The notes: generated by a model from the letters alone, not told the origin. A DNA stretch of 64,000 nucleotides from JAUNSR01 sp036655355 (GCA_036655355.1 JAVVQG010000005.1:186001-250000), one strand, 5' to 3'. Counted from the stretch's first letter, positions 52,232 through 61,678 are shown. Program-made: numbers and translations.

Positions 52232-55200
52232 TCAAGGCTTAAGCGGCTCCTCCTCCGACTGCCACTCCACCCGATCCACCTTGCGGATCAGGACGATCTC
52301 GTCGCGATTGGCTCCGATGCTTCCGTAATAATTCATGCTGTACGAAAGGTTGGCATAGCCGCCGATCTGATGGGTCGGCTTGGGACATAATTTAGCGATG
52401 GAGTTATGAATACCGCCGCGATGTCCGGTGATCGGTGATACGGGCATATTCACCGTTCGTTCCTGGTTGTGGTACAGGAAGCCCAGTCCTTCCGGCATTC
52501 GTTGCGAAATCACCGCACGTGCCATCGTTGCCCCGTTATCGTTATACATCTCGATCCAGTCATTGTCTGAGATATTGAGTTTCCGGGCATCCTTTTCGCT
52601 GATCCAAACAACGGGACCCCCGCGACCCAGTGTCAGCATGAGCAGATTGTCCGACCACATGGAATGGATGGTCCATTTGTTATGCGGTGTCGGCAATGCG
52701 ATAGCAAGCACTTTACTCTTGTCGGGAACCTTCTCCAGCAACGCGGCTACAGCGCGGGTAATCAACGGCGGTTTATACGTCACCAACGCCTCGCCGAAAT
52801 CAATCATCCACGGATGGTCTTGATAGATTTCCTGTCTTCCGCTCAATGTACGCCACGGGATTTGGCCGTGCACATTGATGTAACTGGCATTGTAGTTGAT
52901 CTCCTCATTGTCCACTCCGCTCCAGCAAGGCGATGTAAAGGAGCGGCGCGGTTGTCGCTCGATATCCTGGAACGTGATGTGATCCGCAAAATGTCCGGAC
53001 GACAGGTGAGAAAGGTCGATGCCGCTTTTCTTTTTCAGATCCTCCCACGATTTACGACCCACCTCGCCGTTTGTTTCGGGAGAGAGGGTCAGGATGGTAT
53101 TCACCCCGTTGATGTCGGTTTGGATTCTCGGCAATCCTTTGGCGATGCAATCCTCCTCCACCAGGTAGTTGTGTTTACCCAGATACGCCACTTCACTTTT
53201 CGAATCCCAATGAATACCCTTCGTGCCGTTACCTTTGGTAGAGAGCAACGGACCAAGTGCGGTATATTGGTAATAAAGTTGCGGGTAATTACGTTCCACC
53301 ATCACCAGATTCGGCATGTCTTTGCCCGGCGTGGGATTAATGCCCAACTCTTTCCAGTCCTCCACATCGATCGGTTCGGAGATTTCGCCCGGAGAATCGT
53401 GCATCCAAGGCTGTACCATCATATCCTGTTCCACACCCAGATGACCTACACTCAATTTGGAGAGCATCCACGAAAGATCCTTAAAGAAATCCCAATCGTT
53501 CCGAGCTTCCCAGACGGGATCGACGGCTTGAGAGAACGGATGTATGAATTGGTGCATATCCGTGGTGTTCACATCGTTGCGCTCATACCAGGTAGCCGCA
53601 GGCAAAACGATATCCGAATGGAGCGAAGAGGTGGTCATGCGGTAATCCACCGTCACCATGAGGTCCAGTTTTCCTTCGGGCGCATCCTTGTGCCACACCA
53701 CATCTTTCGGCAGCGGCAAGTTAAGTTCCTCTATGTTCTCACCTAAAACACCGTTCTGGGTACCCAGCAGATGTTTCATGAAATATTCCATCCCCTTTCC
53801 GCTACAGCCGATCAGATTGGATCGCCATATGAAGAGGTTGCGCGGCCAGTTTTCAGGAGCATCCACATCTTCGGTCGCGAACTTCACTTCCCCTTTTCCC
53901 AATTTGTCGGTGAGCCACTCTTGCGGCGTCTTTCCCTGCTTTTGTGCCATTTCGGCAATCTTCAGGGTATTTACATTCAAACCCGGAGCAACCGGTGTCC
54001 AGCCCAAACGTTGTGCCTTCACCACCGAATCCACCAAGGTCATTCCCTTCCAATTCTCTTGATTGGCAGTAGTTGCCAACAGGTCTTTCATCATCACCTT
54101 CTCATAGCGCCATTGGTCTGTGTGCTGATAGAAATAGTTGGTGGCATTCATCTGACGACACGGACGCACCCAGTCGTTGGCAAAGGCGAGCGTTCCCCAT
54201 CCTGCCAACGGACGGATCTTTTCCTGTCCCACGTAATGCGACCATCCGCCACCCGATTGTCCCACACATCCGCACAAAACCAGCATATTGATCACGGCAC
54301 GGTACGTCATGTCCGTATTAAACCATTGATTGACGCCTGCACCGATGATGATCATGGATGAGCCGTTGTTCTCGGCTGCATTTTGGGCGAATTGACGTGC
54401 GATGGAGATCGCTTCCTGACGCGGCACACCCGTAATGGATTCCTGCCAGGCCGGCGTAAACGGAAGGTTATCATCAAAGCTTTTCGCCACGTTCGGATCA
54501 TCGAGACCACGGTCGATACCGTAATTCGCCATCAACAGGTCGAAGGCGGTGGTACACCAAACCTCCTCCCCTTTGATTTTCACCCGGATCACGGGCACCT
54601 TACGCGTGAGAACTGTTTCATTGCCGTTTGCGGCATAATAAGGGTTCTTATACGCTTCACCTCCGAAATAGGGAAATTGCACATCCACTACCGCTTCGCG
54701 GGTTTCGAGCGTACTGAGAAGCGGGTTTATCGCTTTTCCCGAGCGTATATCCTCCATCTTCAGGTTCCATTTACCGCTCTTATCCCAACGGGAACCGATG
54801 GTACCGTTGGGTAACATCAACTCTTTGGTATCCTGATCCATCACAAACAAACGCCATTGCGGAGAATCGACTCCCAACCCCTCCTCAAAATCGGAAGCGC
54901 GAAGCATGCGGCCACTCACATAACCCTCCCCTTCGGGAACCAATTTCACAAGGAAAGGCAGGTTGGAATATTTCCGGACGTAATCCAAAAAGAACGGCAC
55001 CTGACGATCCTGATAAAACTCCTTCAGGATCACATGCCCCATCGCCATTCCGAGTGCCGAGTCAGTACCTTGTTTCGGGCTCAGCCAAGTATCGGCAAAT
55101 TTCGAAGCATCGCTGTAATCGGAGGAGACGATAACCACCTTTGTACCTTTATAGCGCCCTTCCACCATGAAATGAGCATCGGGCGTACGTGTTACCGGCA

Positions 55201-55960
55201 CGTTCGATCCCCACAACATGAGGTAATTGGATGTAAACCAGTCGGCACTTTCGGGCACGTCGGTCTGTTCCCCCCAGGTTTGCGGGGAAGCCGGAGGCAG
55301 GTCGCAATAGAAATCATAGAAGCTCAGTACGGTTCCCCCTAAAAGGCTCAGGTAGCGGGTACCGGAGCAATAGGAGACCATGGAGAATCCGGGAATCGGT
55401 GAGAAGCCCGCGATGCGGTCGGGACCGTATTTTTTAATGGTATAGATATTGGCTGCGGCGATGATTTCGAGTGCCTCATCCCATGTGATGCGGATAAGTC
55501 CACCTAATCCGCGGGCAGTGACATACTCTTTTCGGGCAGCCTCATCCATCATCAGGTTTTCCCACGCCACAACCGGATCACCGAAATTCTTTTTCTTTTC
55601 GAGGTAACTCCGATAAAGCGCCGAACGGATCATCGGGTGTTTCACGCGTCCCGAGTTGTAGAGATACCACGAGTAGCTGGCTCCACGGGGACAGCCGCGA
55701 GGTTCATGGTTCGGGATGGAAGGGCGGTTACGGGGATAATCGGTTTGCTGCATTTCCCATGTTACCACACCATTCTTTACAAAAATGCGCCACGAACAGG
55801 AGCCGGTACAGTTCACCCCATGGGTTGAACGAACAACTTTATCGTGGTGCCATCGGTCTTCATAAAATTTCTCCCACTCCCGGTCTTTGGCTTCATTCTC
55901 CACAAAGCCGTCGGGAGTGCGTTCTTTGACAGGACGCAGGTGTTTATTTTCTTCTAACAT
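52232..55960 (-). CDS. narG: Respiratory nitrate reductase alpha subunit (molybdopterin catalytic subunit)
   Basis: 1242 residues, full length for NarG. The FS0 cluster ligands are H47, C51 and C55 (HGVNCTGSC) with C90 in RGCPRGASYSW; a histidine in the first position is diagnostic for the Nar type. The molybdenum-aspartate region YCDLPPASPQTWGEQTDVPE is intact. The N-terminus has no twin-arginine signal, so a cytoplasmic-facing enzyme is indicated. It reduces nitrate to nitrite during anaerobic respiration. It sits 25 bp after narK and 31 bp before narH. The base composition of this operon looks more GC-rich than that of the flanking PULs. Genes for molybdopterin synthesis are not in the window. 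Confidence 0.97.
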   Translation of the reverse strand: MLEENKHLRPVKERTPDGFVENEAKDREWEKFYEDRWHHDKVVRSTHGVNCTGSCSWRIFVKNGVVTWEMQQTDYPRNRPSIPNHEPRGCPRGASYSWYLYNSGRVKHPMIRSALYRSYLEKKKNFGDPVVAWENLMMDEAARKEYVTARGLGGLIRITWDEALEIIAAANIYTIKKYGPDRIAGFSPIPGFSMVSYCSGTRYLSLLGGTVLSFYDFYCDLPPASPQTWGEQTDVPESADWFTSNYLMLWGSNVPVTRTPDAHFMVEGRYKGTKVVIVSSDYSDASKFADTWLSPKQGTDSALGMAMGHVILKEFYQDRQVPFFLDYVRKYSNLPFLVKLVPEGEGYVSGRMLRASDFEEGLGVDSPQWRLFVMDQDTKELMLPNGTIGSRWDKSGKWNLKMEDIRSGKAINPLLSTLETREAVVDVQFPYFGGEAYKNPYYAANGNETVLTRKVPVIRVKIKGEEVWCTTAFDLLMANYGIDRGLDDPNVAKSFDDNLPFTPAWQESITGVPRQEAISIARQFAQNAAENNGSSMIIIGAGVNQWFNTDMTYRAVINMLVLCGCVGQSGGGWSHYVGQEKIRPLAGWGTLAFANDWVRPCRQMNATNYFYQHTDQWRYEKVMMKDLLATTANQENWKGMTLVDSVVKAQRLGWTPVAPGLNVNTLKIAEMAQKQGKTPQEWLTDKLGKGEVKFATEDVDAPENWPRNLFIWRSNLIGCSGKGMEYFMKHLLGTQNGVLGENIEELNLPLPKDVVWHKDAPEGKLDLMVTVDYRMTTSSLHSDIVLPAATWYERNDVNTTDMHQFIHPFSQAVDPVWEARNDWDFFKDLSWMLSKLSVGHLGVEQDMMVQPWMHDSPGEISEPIDVEDWKELGINPTPGKDMPNLVMVERNYPQLYYQYTALGPLLSTKGNGTKGIHWDSKSEVAYLGKHNYLVEEDCIAKGLPRIQTDINGVNTILTLSPETNGEVGRKSWEDLKKKSGIDLSHLSSGHFADHITFQDIERQPRRSFTSPCWSGVDNEEINYNASYINVHGQIPWRTLSGRQEIYQDHPWMIDFGEALVTYKPPLITRAVAALLEKVPDKSKVLAIALPTPHNKWTIHSMWSDNLLMLTLGRGGPVVWISEKDARKLNISDNDWIEMYNDNGATMARAVISQRMPEGLGFLYHNQERTVNMPVSPITGHRGGIHNSIAKLCPKPTHQIGGYANLSYSMNYYGSIGANRDEIVLIRKVDRVEWQSEEEPLKP

Positions 55961-55985
55961 ACCAATATGGATTTAGAGCGATAGT

Positions 55986-57386
55986 TTACTTTGAAGGATT
56001 CTTGGAATTCTTGGGAGTTTTGCCGGAAGTTTGTTTCGGAGTCGGACCGGAAGGTTGTTTCGTCACCACTCTCTTTTCCGGCTGCTCAGCGGCCTCTTTT
56101 GCCTTACGTCGTTCGGGAATGACCATGCCGAAATAAAGGATCAGGACGTTTACGACAGCCAACACAACAAATACCCAGAACCCGTGTCTGTAGCCCACTT
56201 TCCCTTCGTTCGCGATGAATACACTGATGATCTGCGGAATCAGGAATCCGCCGAACGCACCCAAACCACCAACCCAGCCGGATGCGCCACCAACCGCCTT
56301 GGATATGAAGCGCGGAACCAGTTTGAAGGTGGCCGCATTACACATACCCAACGCAATCGCAAGCACGGCCAAACAGAAGATGGAAAGAACGATGTTCTCA
56401 CTGAATGCCATTACAAGCGCCGAAACAAAAAGAAGAACCATGGAATAGGCGATCATCTTTATACCGCCGATCTTGTCAGACCACGATCCGCTCGGGATAC
56501 GAACCAATGCGGAAAGGATGGAGAAAAGCGCGGCTAGTACCCCGGCGAGCACGGGACTCAACCCAAAAAAGACGTTCCAGAAGGTGGGTAGCCAAGCTGT
56601 CAACGCCAAGAAACCACCGAAAGAGCAGAAATAGATAATGACCAGATACCAGGTAGCCCCGATTTTAGCGGAATCGCCCAGACTCTTAATCACACCTCCC
56701 ACCGGGAAAAGCTGCTCTCCCGCTTTCATTGCATCGGCCTTGCTCTCCTCTTCCGTTTCCCCTTTCTTTATGAATTGGAAATAAGGGGCGTTCCTACTTA
56801 GGAAGAAATATAGAATGGTTCCGATAATCAGCAAGACGGCCCAGAGGTAATAAATATGAGTAACACTGAGGGCGCGCATCGTAACACTCAATAAGAGTGC
56901 GAAAATACCGGGTGCCAGCGTACCGGCTCCCCCAAATATGCCGAGCGCCTTCCCCTGGGTATCTTTGGAATACCAATAGGAGTTTTGGCCGATTCCCGGA
57001 GAGAACGTTGCGATACCGCATCCGCACAAACATCCCAGTAATAGAATTACCGGAAACATACCCTCCATTTTTCCCGGATAGGTGGCTGTCAACAGGATGC
57101 TCATGCCGATCATACCGACCACCGATAAAAGGAGTAGGATGAAGAATGGCTTTTTACCTCCCGTGGAATCCACCCACGCTCCGAAAGGAATGCGGAGCAA
57201 CGACCCCGTTAACGATGGTATCGCAATGAGAAGACCTACCTGTGTAGGTGACAACTGCATTTGTGTCTGAAAGAGATCGTGGAATGGGCCGAACAGCGAA
57301 ACGGCCGCCGATCCGAAGAAGAATCCCAAAGTGGTTCCCAACAAAGCTTTGGAGGGAGACCCCTTATAACCCGACGTAGTCATCAT
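55986..57386 (-). CDS. narK: Nitrate/nitrite transporter, MFS family (NarK type)
   Basis: 466 residues with 12 membrane helices. The nitrate-signature regions are visible: FSPGIGQNSYWYSKDTQGKA followed by LGIFGGAGTLAPG in helix 5, and FKLVPRFISKAVGGASGWVG followed by GLGAFGGF in helix 11. It would bring nitrate in and/or export nitrite at the inner membrane. A soluble C-terminal tail of about 35 residues rich in Lys, Pro, Thr and Ser (RVVTKQPSGPTPKQTSG) is unusual for NarK. Two adjacent ATG codons (57386 and 57383) are equally possible starts. It is the second gene of the operon, 12 bp after the small membrane protein and 25 bp before narG. Confidence 0.93.
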   Translation of the reverse strand: MMTTSGYKGSPSKALLGTTLGFFFGSAAVSLFGPFHDLFQTQMQLSPTQVGLLIAIPSLTGSLLRIPFGAWVDSTGGKKPFFILLLLSVVGMIGMSILLTATYPGKMEGMFPVILLLGCLCGCGIATFSPGIGQNSYWYSKDTQGKALGIFGGAGTLAPGIFALLLSVTMRALSVTHIYYLWAVLLIIGTILYFFLSRNAPYFQFIKKGETEEESKADAMKAGEQLFPVGGVIKSLGDSAKIGATWYLVIIYFCSFGGFLALTAWLPTFWNVFFGLSPVLAGVLAALFSILSALVRIPSGSWSDKIGGIKMIAYSMVLLFVSALVMAFSENIVLSIFCLAVLAIALGMCNAATFKLVPRFISKAVGGASGWVGGLGAFGGFLIPQIISVFIANEGKVGYRHGFWVFVVLAVVNVLILYFGMVIPERRKAKEAAEQPEKRVVTKQPSGPTPKQTSGKTPKNSKNPSK

Positions 57387-57398
57387 AAGTCGTTTTAT

Positions 57399-57779
57399 TT
57401 AATGTATATCATGAATACCTTTTTTTCGGAAATCCACCTCGCGCAACAGGTAGAAGATAAAAGTTACCGCTACACTCTCGAGCAGTATATGAACCACCGG
57501 AGAGAAGACCCACGACAACGGCTCATAGGTAAGCAGCAACACATTCATTGACTTAAGCAACGCCGCAATGAGTCCGACCTTCAATGCGGAGAGCGAACTA
57601 TTGGTTTTTACAACTGCGAGTGACATACACCCGATTCCCGTTATAACCAGAAGAGGGGTAAATACCCGCAAGTGAAACAGGTGAACAAACCACCCGAGAC
57701 TACCCTCTACCAACCCCCATACGACTCCGAACAATAAAACCCAAAAGATCCCTTTGTTTCTATCCAGATATCCCTTCAT
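57399..57779 (-). CDS. Small four-helix membrane protein of unknown function, first gene of the nar operon
   Basis: 126 residues that I do not recognise. Four hydrophobic segments lie at about 11-31, 38-55, 63-80 and 88-112, with a basic C-terminal end (LREVDFRKKGIHDIH). Polar residues inside the membrane part include E26 and H33 in VWGLVEGSLGWFVHLFHLRV and a H/E pair in VVHILLESVAVTF; conserved His/Glu in helices could bind haem, metal or quinone, which is speculation. It is 12 bp upstream of narK on the same strand and clearly belongs to the operon. Roles in nitrite handling or assembly of the nitrate reductase are possible. It starts at 57779 after an A-rich leader. Confidence 0.75.
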   Translation of the reverse strand: MKGYLDRNKGIFWVLLFGVVWGLVEGSLGWFVHLFHLRVFTPLLVITGIGCMSLAVVKTNSSLSALKVGLIAALLKSMNVLLLTYEPLSWVFSPVVHILLESVAVTFIFYLLREVDFRKKGIHDIH

Positions 57780-57913
57780 ATCGTTCTTTTTTATTTAATG
57801 GCTCTTGCTTTGACTCTTGCGCCCCTCCATAAGAAGGGTCGCTGTTTCGGTATAACACAGATAGTCTCCCAATTGTTTTTAATATTTTAATTACTATTCA
57901 TCAAAAAAACATG

Positions 57914-57934
57914 TTGTGAAATATTGTGTCACAA
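57914..57934. promoter_or_regulatory. Candidate CRP/FNR-family operator upstream of the nar operon and the TonB receptor
   Basis: TTGTGA (57914-57919) and TCACAA (57929-57934) form an inverted repeat with a 9-bp spacer, and within it TTGTG-T-CACAA (57924-57934) is a perfect short palindrome. FNR/HcpR-type regulators of nitrogen-oxide metabolism in Bacteroidales use TTGTGA-like half-sites, but the usual spacer is shorter. It lies 135 bp before the first nar gene and 57 bp before the divergent receptor. No consensus promoter was found in 57780-57990. Confidence 0.4.
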
Positions 57935-57990
57935 AACTTTATCTATTTTATATTGTTATTGATTTCAGATCGTATAAAAAACAAAAAAAG

Positions 57991-60039
57991 ATGAACCCGA
58001 ATTCACGCGCTGCAGCACTGCTATTTCTTTCGCTTTTGCTTCCGGTTTCGGCTTTCGCCGACGAAGAAACCGCTTCGACCGACTCCCTGCGTTTGTACAA
58101 CATACGCGAAGTGGTGGTGACAGCAACACGGATCCCGCAGGAATTAATTCAGATACCGCAACGGGTGGTCGTATTGCCCATGTTCCGCTATCGCATGAAC
58201 CCCGCGCTTTCGGTATACGATGTATTGAGTCAGGTTTCAGGAGTAACGCTGAACCGCAACCTTGCCGTTTTCTCTAAAAAGAGCGTGGTATCGATTCGTG
58301 GAATGGGAAACGAACAGGGACGAACATTGATTCTCATTGACGGCGTTCCGGCCAACAAAGCCTCAACCGGAGGGGTAAACCTAAGTCGGATCAATCCGCA
58401 GCAGATTGAAAGGAGCGAGATTGTGAAAGGTCCCGGCTCCTCTTTATACGGTGGTAGTGCGATGGGAGGTACGTTGAATCTAATCTCGCGCCGTTATGAC
58501 TCCGCTTTAGAGGGTGAAGCGTTCACATTGTGGGGCGAAAGGGGTACTTTCGGTACGAATCTCGCGTTAGGGGGAAGTGGGAAGCGGGTATATTATTCTG
58601 TTAACGGATACTACCTCCGAAGTAACGGATACAACTCCACACCGAAAACGGAACGTGATGAAACCACCATCGCCTCTTCGCTGGATTTATACAATATCGA
58701 AGGGAAAATGGGGATTTACCTGACCCCGGATCACACCCTTGAAGGTACCGCTTCCTATTACGACGGAATACGCGGAAACGGGACTCGGTTTTTCTTTACC
58801 GAGCCCTCGAAAGGGCAAAAAGATCTCAAAAACGAGGTGAAGGAGCAAAACTACCGAATCCGTTATCAAGGGAAAAAAGAGGATAAGGTGTGGCATGTGT
58901 CGGGATTCTACAATCAGTCCGATTATACCGAAGGGAGAGCCAAGAAGAGTACGCTTTATCAGGTTAAATCAGTGAGTCGCGATTGGGGAAGCTGGGCGAA
59001 CCTGCATTTCGAACCGGGCGATCGGAACCTGATGGCAATGGGCATAGAGGTAAAAGGGGGAGCTGTAAACGGTTGCGACCATTATCAACAGACGAACGAA
59101 CGGCTGATTAACCGTGCGAAGAGTTTCTTAACGGGATGTTGGCTGGAAGATGAGATTCGACTCGAACGGGTGAAGATCATTCCTTCTTTGCGCTTCGATC
59201 TGGCACACGTTTATGACGGGGGCTTCTTTGTAGAGAATCCCGCCTCACAGACAGAGGTGTACGCACCTTACGCAAAAGCATTGAAGTCGGAATGGTGGGT
59301 AGCAATCAGTCCCAAACTATCCCTGCAATATCTTTTCAATACCGATAACAGGCTCTTTCTCAATTCGGGACTCGGATTCCGCGCTCCTACACTGGAAGAT
59401 ATGACGCGAATGGGACCAGTTAACGGGGGGGTGATCACACCGAATCCGGATCTTAAACCGGAACATATCTTTACGACTGAGCTGGGAGGCGACCTTCATC
59501 TATGGAACTTCCTGACGCTTACTTCGTCTGTTTATTACACCTATGGAACGGACTTCATCTATACGCACAATACCGGTGAAACCTTACTGATGGGGAAAAA
59601 AGAGCAACCGCTCTTACAGAAACGGAATGCGGGGAAAGTAGATTTGTGGGGAATCGAGGGGGATGCTTATTTCAATATTTCCGATCAATTGAATTTATAT
59701 GCCAACTATACACGTACGATTGCGAAGATGCGCAACGAATACAAAGGGAAGCGTCTTCCTTATGTTCCTGAAAACAAATATTCGGCAGGTGGGAACTGGC
59801 TCAATAGGATTATCTCGGTAAATGTAGCTTATGTCCAGTATGGACGACAATTTCTGGATGATAAAAATACGTTACAGATGGCTGCTTACGGCACCCTCGA
59901 CGTCAAATTATGGCATCTTTTCGCCAATAAAGTCAATGTGAGTCTGAATGCCAACAACCTCTTCAACAGGCAGGTAATTGAAAACGGCTCATTATCACCC
60001 GGCCGATTGATATACGGCCAGGTGAAAATCAGCTTTTAA
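57991..60039 (+). CDS. TonB-dependent outer-membrane receptor (not SusC type)
   Basis: 682 residues from the ATG at 57991. The frame reaches back to a GTG at 57916 inside the operator-like site, but only the ATG gives a signal peptide (MNPNSRAAALLFLSLLLPVS, then AFA). The TonB box is EVVVTATR at about residue 40. The plug shows VLSQVSGVTLNRN, VVSIRGMGNEQGRTLILIDG and IVKGPGSSLYGGSAMGGTLN; the barrel ends LSPGRLIYGQVKISF. There is no carboxypeptidase-like N-terminal domain, so it resembles vitamin B12, siderophore or metal receptors. It is divergent from the nar operon with 211 bp between. A role in supplying metal or cofactor for nitrate respiration is possible, but nothing in the sequence fixes the ligand. 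Confidence 0.9.
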   Translation: MNPNSRAAALLFLSLLLPVSAFADEETASTDSLRLYNIREVVVTATRIPQELIQIPQRVVVLPMFRYRMNPALSVYDVLSQVSGVTLNRNLAVFSKKSVVSIRGMGNEQGRTLILIDGVPANKASTGGVNLSRINPQQIERSEIVKGPGSSLYGGSAMGGTLNLISRRYDSALEGEAFTLWGERGTFGTNLALGGSGKRVYYSVNGYYLRSNGYNSTPKTERDETTIASSLDLYNIEGKMGIYLTPDHTLEGTASYYDGIRGNGTRFFFTEPSKGQKDLKNEVKEQNYRIRYQGKKEDKVWHVSGFYNQSDYTEGRAKKSTLYQVKSVSRDWGSWANLHFEPGDRNLMAMGIEVKGGAVNGCDHYQQTNERLINRAKSFLTGCWLEDEIRLERVKIIPSLRFDLAHVYDGGFFVENPASQTEVYAPYAKALKSEWWVAISPKLSLQYLFNTDNRLFLNSGLGFRAPTLEDMTRMGPVNGGVITPNPDLKPEHIFTTELGGDLHLWNFLTLTSSVYYTYGTDFIYTHNTGETLLMGKKEQPLLQKRNAGKVDLWGIEGDAYFNISDQLNLYANYTRTIAKMRNEYKGKRLPYVPENKYSAGGNWLNRIISVNVAYVQYGRQFLDDKNTLQMAAYGTLDVKLWHLFANKVNVSLNANNLFNRQVIENGSLSPGRLIYGQVKISF

Positions 60040-60067
60040 TGAGGGAAGGAACGCTCGAGAATGTTCC

Positions 60068-60107
60068 GCTAATCTTATGAATTAGTTGCTAATCTCATGA
60101 ATTAGCC
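60068..60107. repeat. 20-bp tandem duplication at the sulfatase 3' end
   Basis: GCTAATCTTATGAATTAGTT (60068-60087) is followed directly by GCTAATCTCATGAATTAGCC (60088-60107). Each copy holds the inverted arms CTAAT and ATTAG. The sulfatase stop codon at 60095-60097 lies in the second copy. There is no T run, so terminator function is doubtful. Confidence 0.8.
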
Positions 60108-61678
60108 GTACTTCTCTTCGTTTCAAATGTCGTAACAGGCGTATGCTGTTCTTTCATGATTTTCTGCAGACGTTTTACCACCTTACCGTATTTCGGATCA
60201 TTGATGAGGTTATTGTCTTCGTGAAGATCGGTTTTGAGGTTATACAGTTCATATCCCATTTCACTCTTTTCACCTTTCGATTTAGGAGGTTGTCTTTTAT
60301 AGATCAGTTTCCAGTCACCTTGACGAACAGCATATTTACCCATGAACTCCCAATACAGGAACTCGTGTTCTTTCTGCTTTTTCTTTCCTGTCAGCGTTGG
60401 CAGGAAGGAGATACCATCCGTCTGAGGAACGTAATCGCTGATTTTTCCACCTGCTATTTCGGTAAAGGTAGGCATTAGGTCCCAGAATGCACAAATGTGA
60501 TCGCTTACTGAATTTTCCTTTACCACACCGGGCCACTGCACGATAAACGGAACACGGAAACCGCCTTCGTACACATCTCGTTTTACGCCGCGCAATTTAC
60601 CGTCGCGTCCGAAATATTTTGGATCGGCTCCGCCCTCTTCGTGCGGTCCGTTATCGCTCGTAAAGATAATCACCGTATTATCATACAGACCTTTCTCTTT
60701 TAACAAATCCATGATTTCACCAACATATACGTCAAGTCGTGTAATCATGGCCGCGAATTGCGCATGGCGATTCAAGGTTGGATTGTAACGAGAACCGGCA
60801 ACCCCACCGGTACGAGTACCATTCGTGTAGGCATTCTTGCCGTCGGAACCGGGATAATTCGAGTCGTCGGAGAATTTCTGAACGTAATATTGAAGAATCG
60901 AGTCGTTTGGTTGGTAAAGCTCCGCATGTGGCAGCGTATAGGTCAGCAAAGCATAAAACGGATCGTCTGCTTTCTGGTCACGGATAAAATCCATCGCAGC
61001 CTGATGAATCATATCCCCCGTATATTGGGTTCTTTTCTCATACCCTTCGCCATACATCGGGTATTGGGTATTATCAGTCAGCTCCATACGAATCACCTCT
61101 TTATCTCCGGCCTTTTTACTGTATCGGTTCATAAAGTTCGGGTAATAAAGGTGTGCCTGATATTGACAGATGTAGCCGTAGAATTCATCGATACCGCGTA
61201 AATCGGGTGTAGAAACCGAACCTTCATAACCTCCGGCCCATTTCCCGAACTGCCCTGTACGGTAACCGTTTTGTTTCATGATTTCCGGAATCACGGGACG
61301 AGACGGATCAAGCGGTTCCTGTCCGGCAATCGCATAATCCGTACAGATTCCATATTGCACCTGTCCGCTCCAATACTCTTTATTATCGCGGATGTGGGTA
61401 TGCCCGGTATGTTGTCCGGTCATCATCGTCGCTCGGGAAGGAGCACTCACGGGACTACCTGCGTATGCCTGCGTGAAAAGCATTCCGTTGGACGCCATCT
61501 TGTCCAAATTAGGCGTATTGATGTATTTCTGTCCGTAACATGCTAAATCGCCATATCCCATATCATCACACAGGATGAAAACGATATTTGGTTTTTCTGC
61601 TTTCTGCGCAACAGCCGAAGAAGGCATCAGAGCCGGTAAAAGGGAGGCTGAAAGCCATAGATAATGTGAATAATTCAT
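60095..61678 (-). CDS. Serine-type sulfatase (PUL4, downstream gene)
   Basis: 527 residues with a signal peptide (LWLSASLLPALMPSSAVAQ). S1-family sulfatase motifs are the metal site IVFILCDDMGYGDLACYGQK, the maturation site S78-A-P-S-R82 (SPVSAPSRATMMTGQHTGHT), FGKWAGG and TVIIFTSDNGPHEEGG. Formylglycine would be made from serine 78 by an anaerobic maturase encoded elsewhere. The sequence style (SGQHTGHTHIRDN) is close to the arylsulfatase A-like group found in many PULs. It should act in the periplasm on a sulfated mono- or oligosaccharide. It follows the other sulfatase after 102 bp on the same strand, downstream of a susD; no terminator separates them. Confidence 0.9.
   Translation of the reverse strand: MNYSHYLWLSASLLPALMPSSAVAQKAEKPNIVFILCDDMGYGDLACYGQKYINTPNLDKMASNGMLFTQAYAGSPVSAPSRATMMTGQHTGHTHIRDNKEYWSGQVQYGICTDYAIAGQEPLDPSRPVIPEIMKQNGYRTGQFGKWAGGYEGSVSTPDLRGIDEFYGYICQYQAHLYYPNFMNRYSKKAGDKEVIRMELTDNTQYPMYGEGYEKRTQYTGDMIHQAAMDFIRDQKADDPFYALLTYTLPHAELYQPNDSILQYYVQKFSDDSNYPGSDGKNAYTNGTRTGGVAGSRYNPTLNRHAQFAAMITRLDVYVGEIMDLLKEKGLYDNTVIIFTSDNGPHEEGGADPKYFGRDGKLRGVKRDVYEGGFRVPFIVQWPGVVKENSVSDHICAFWDLMPTFTEIAGGKISDYVPQTDGISFLPTLTGKKKQKEHEFLYWEFMGKYAVRQGDWKLIYKRQPPKSKGEKSEMGYELYNLKTDLHEDNNLINDPKYGKVVKRLQKIMKEQHTPVTTFETKRSTANS

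Noticed and set aside
52664..53746. 360-codon open frame on the plus strand inside narG
   Set aside because: Antisense to conserved narG coding sequence; composition rich in His/Arg/Ile with no domain.
57916..57990. Extended start (GTG at 57916) for the TonB-dependent receptor
   Set aside because: It would place 25 charged and aromatic residues before a good signal peptide and overlap the operator-like palindrome; the ATG at 57991 fits better.
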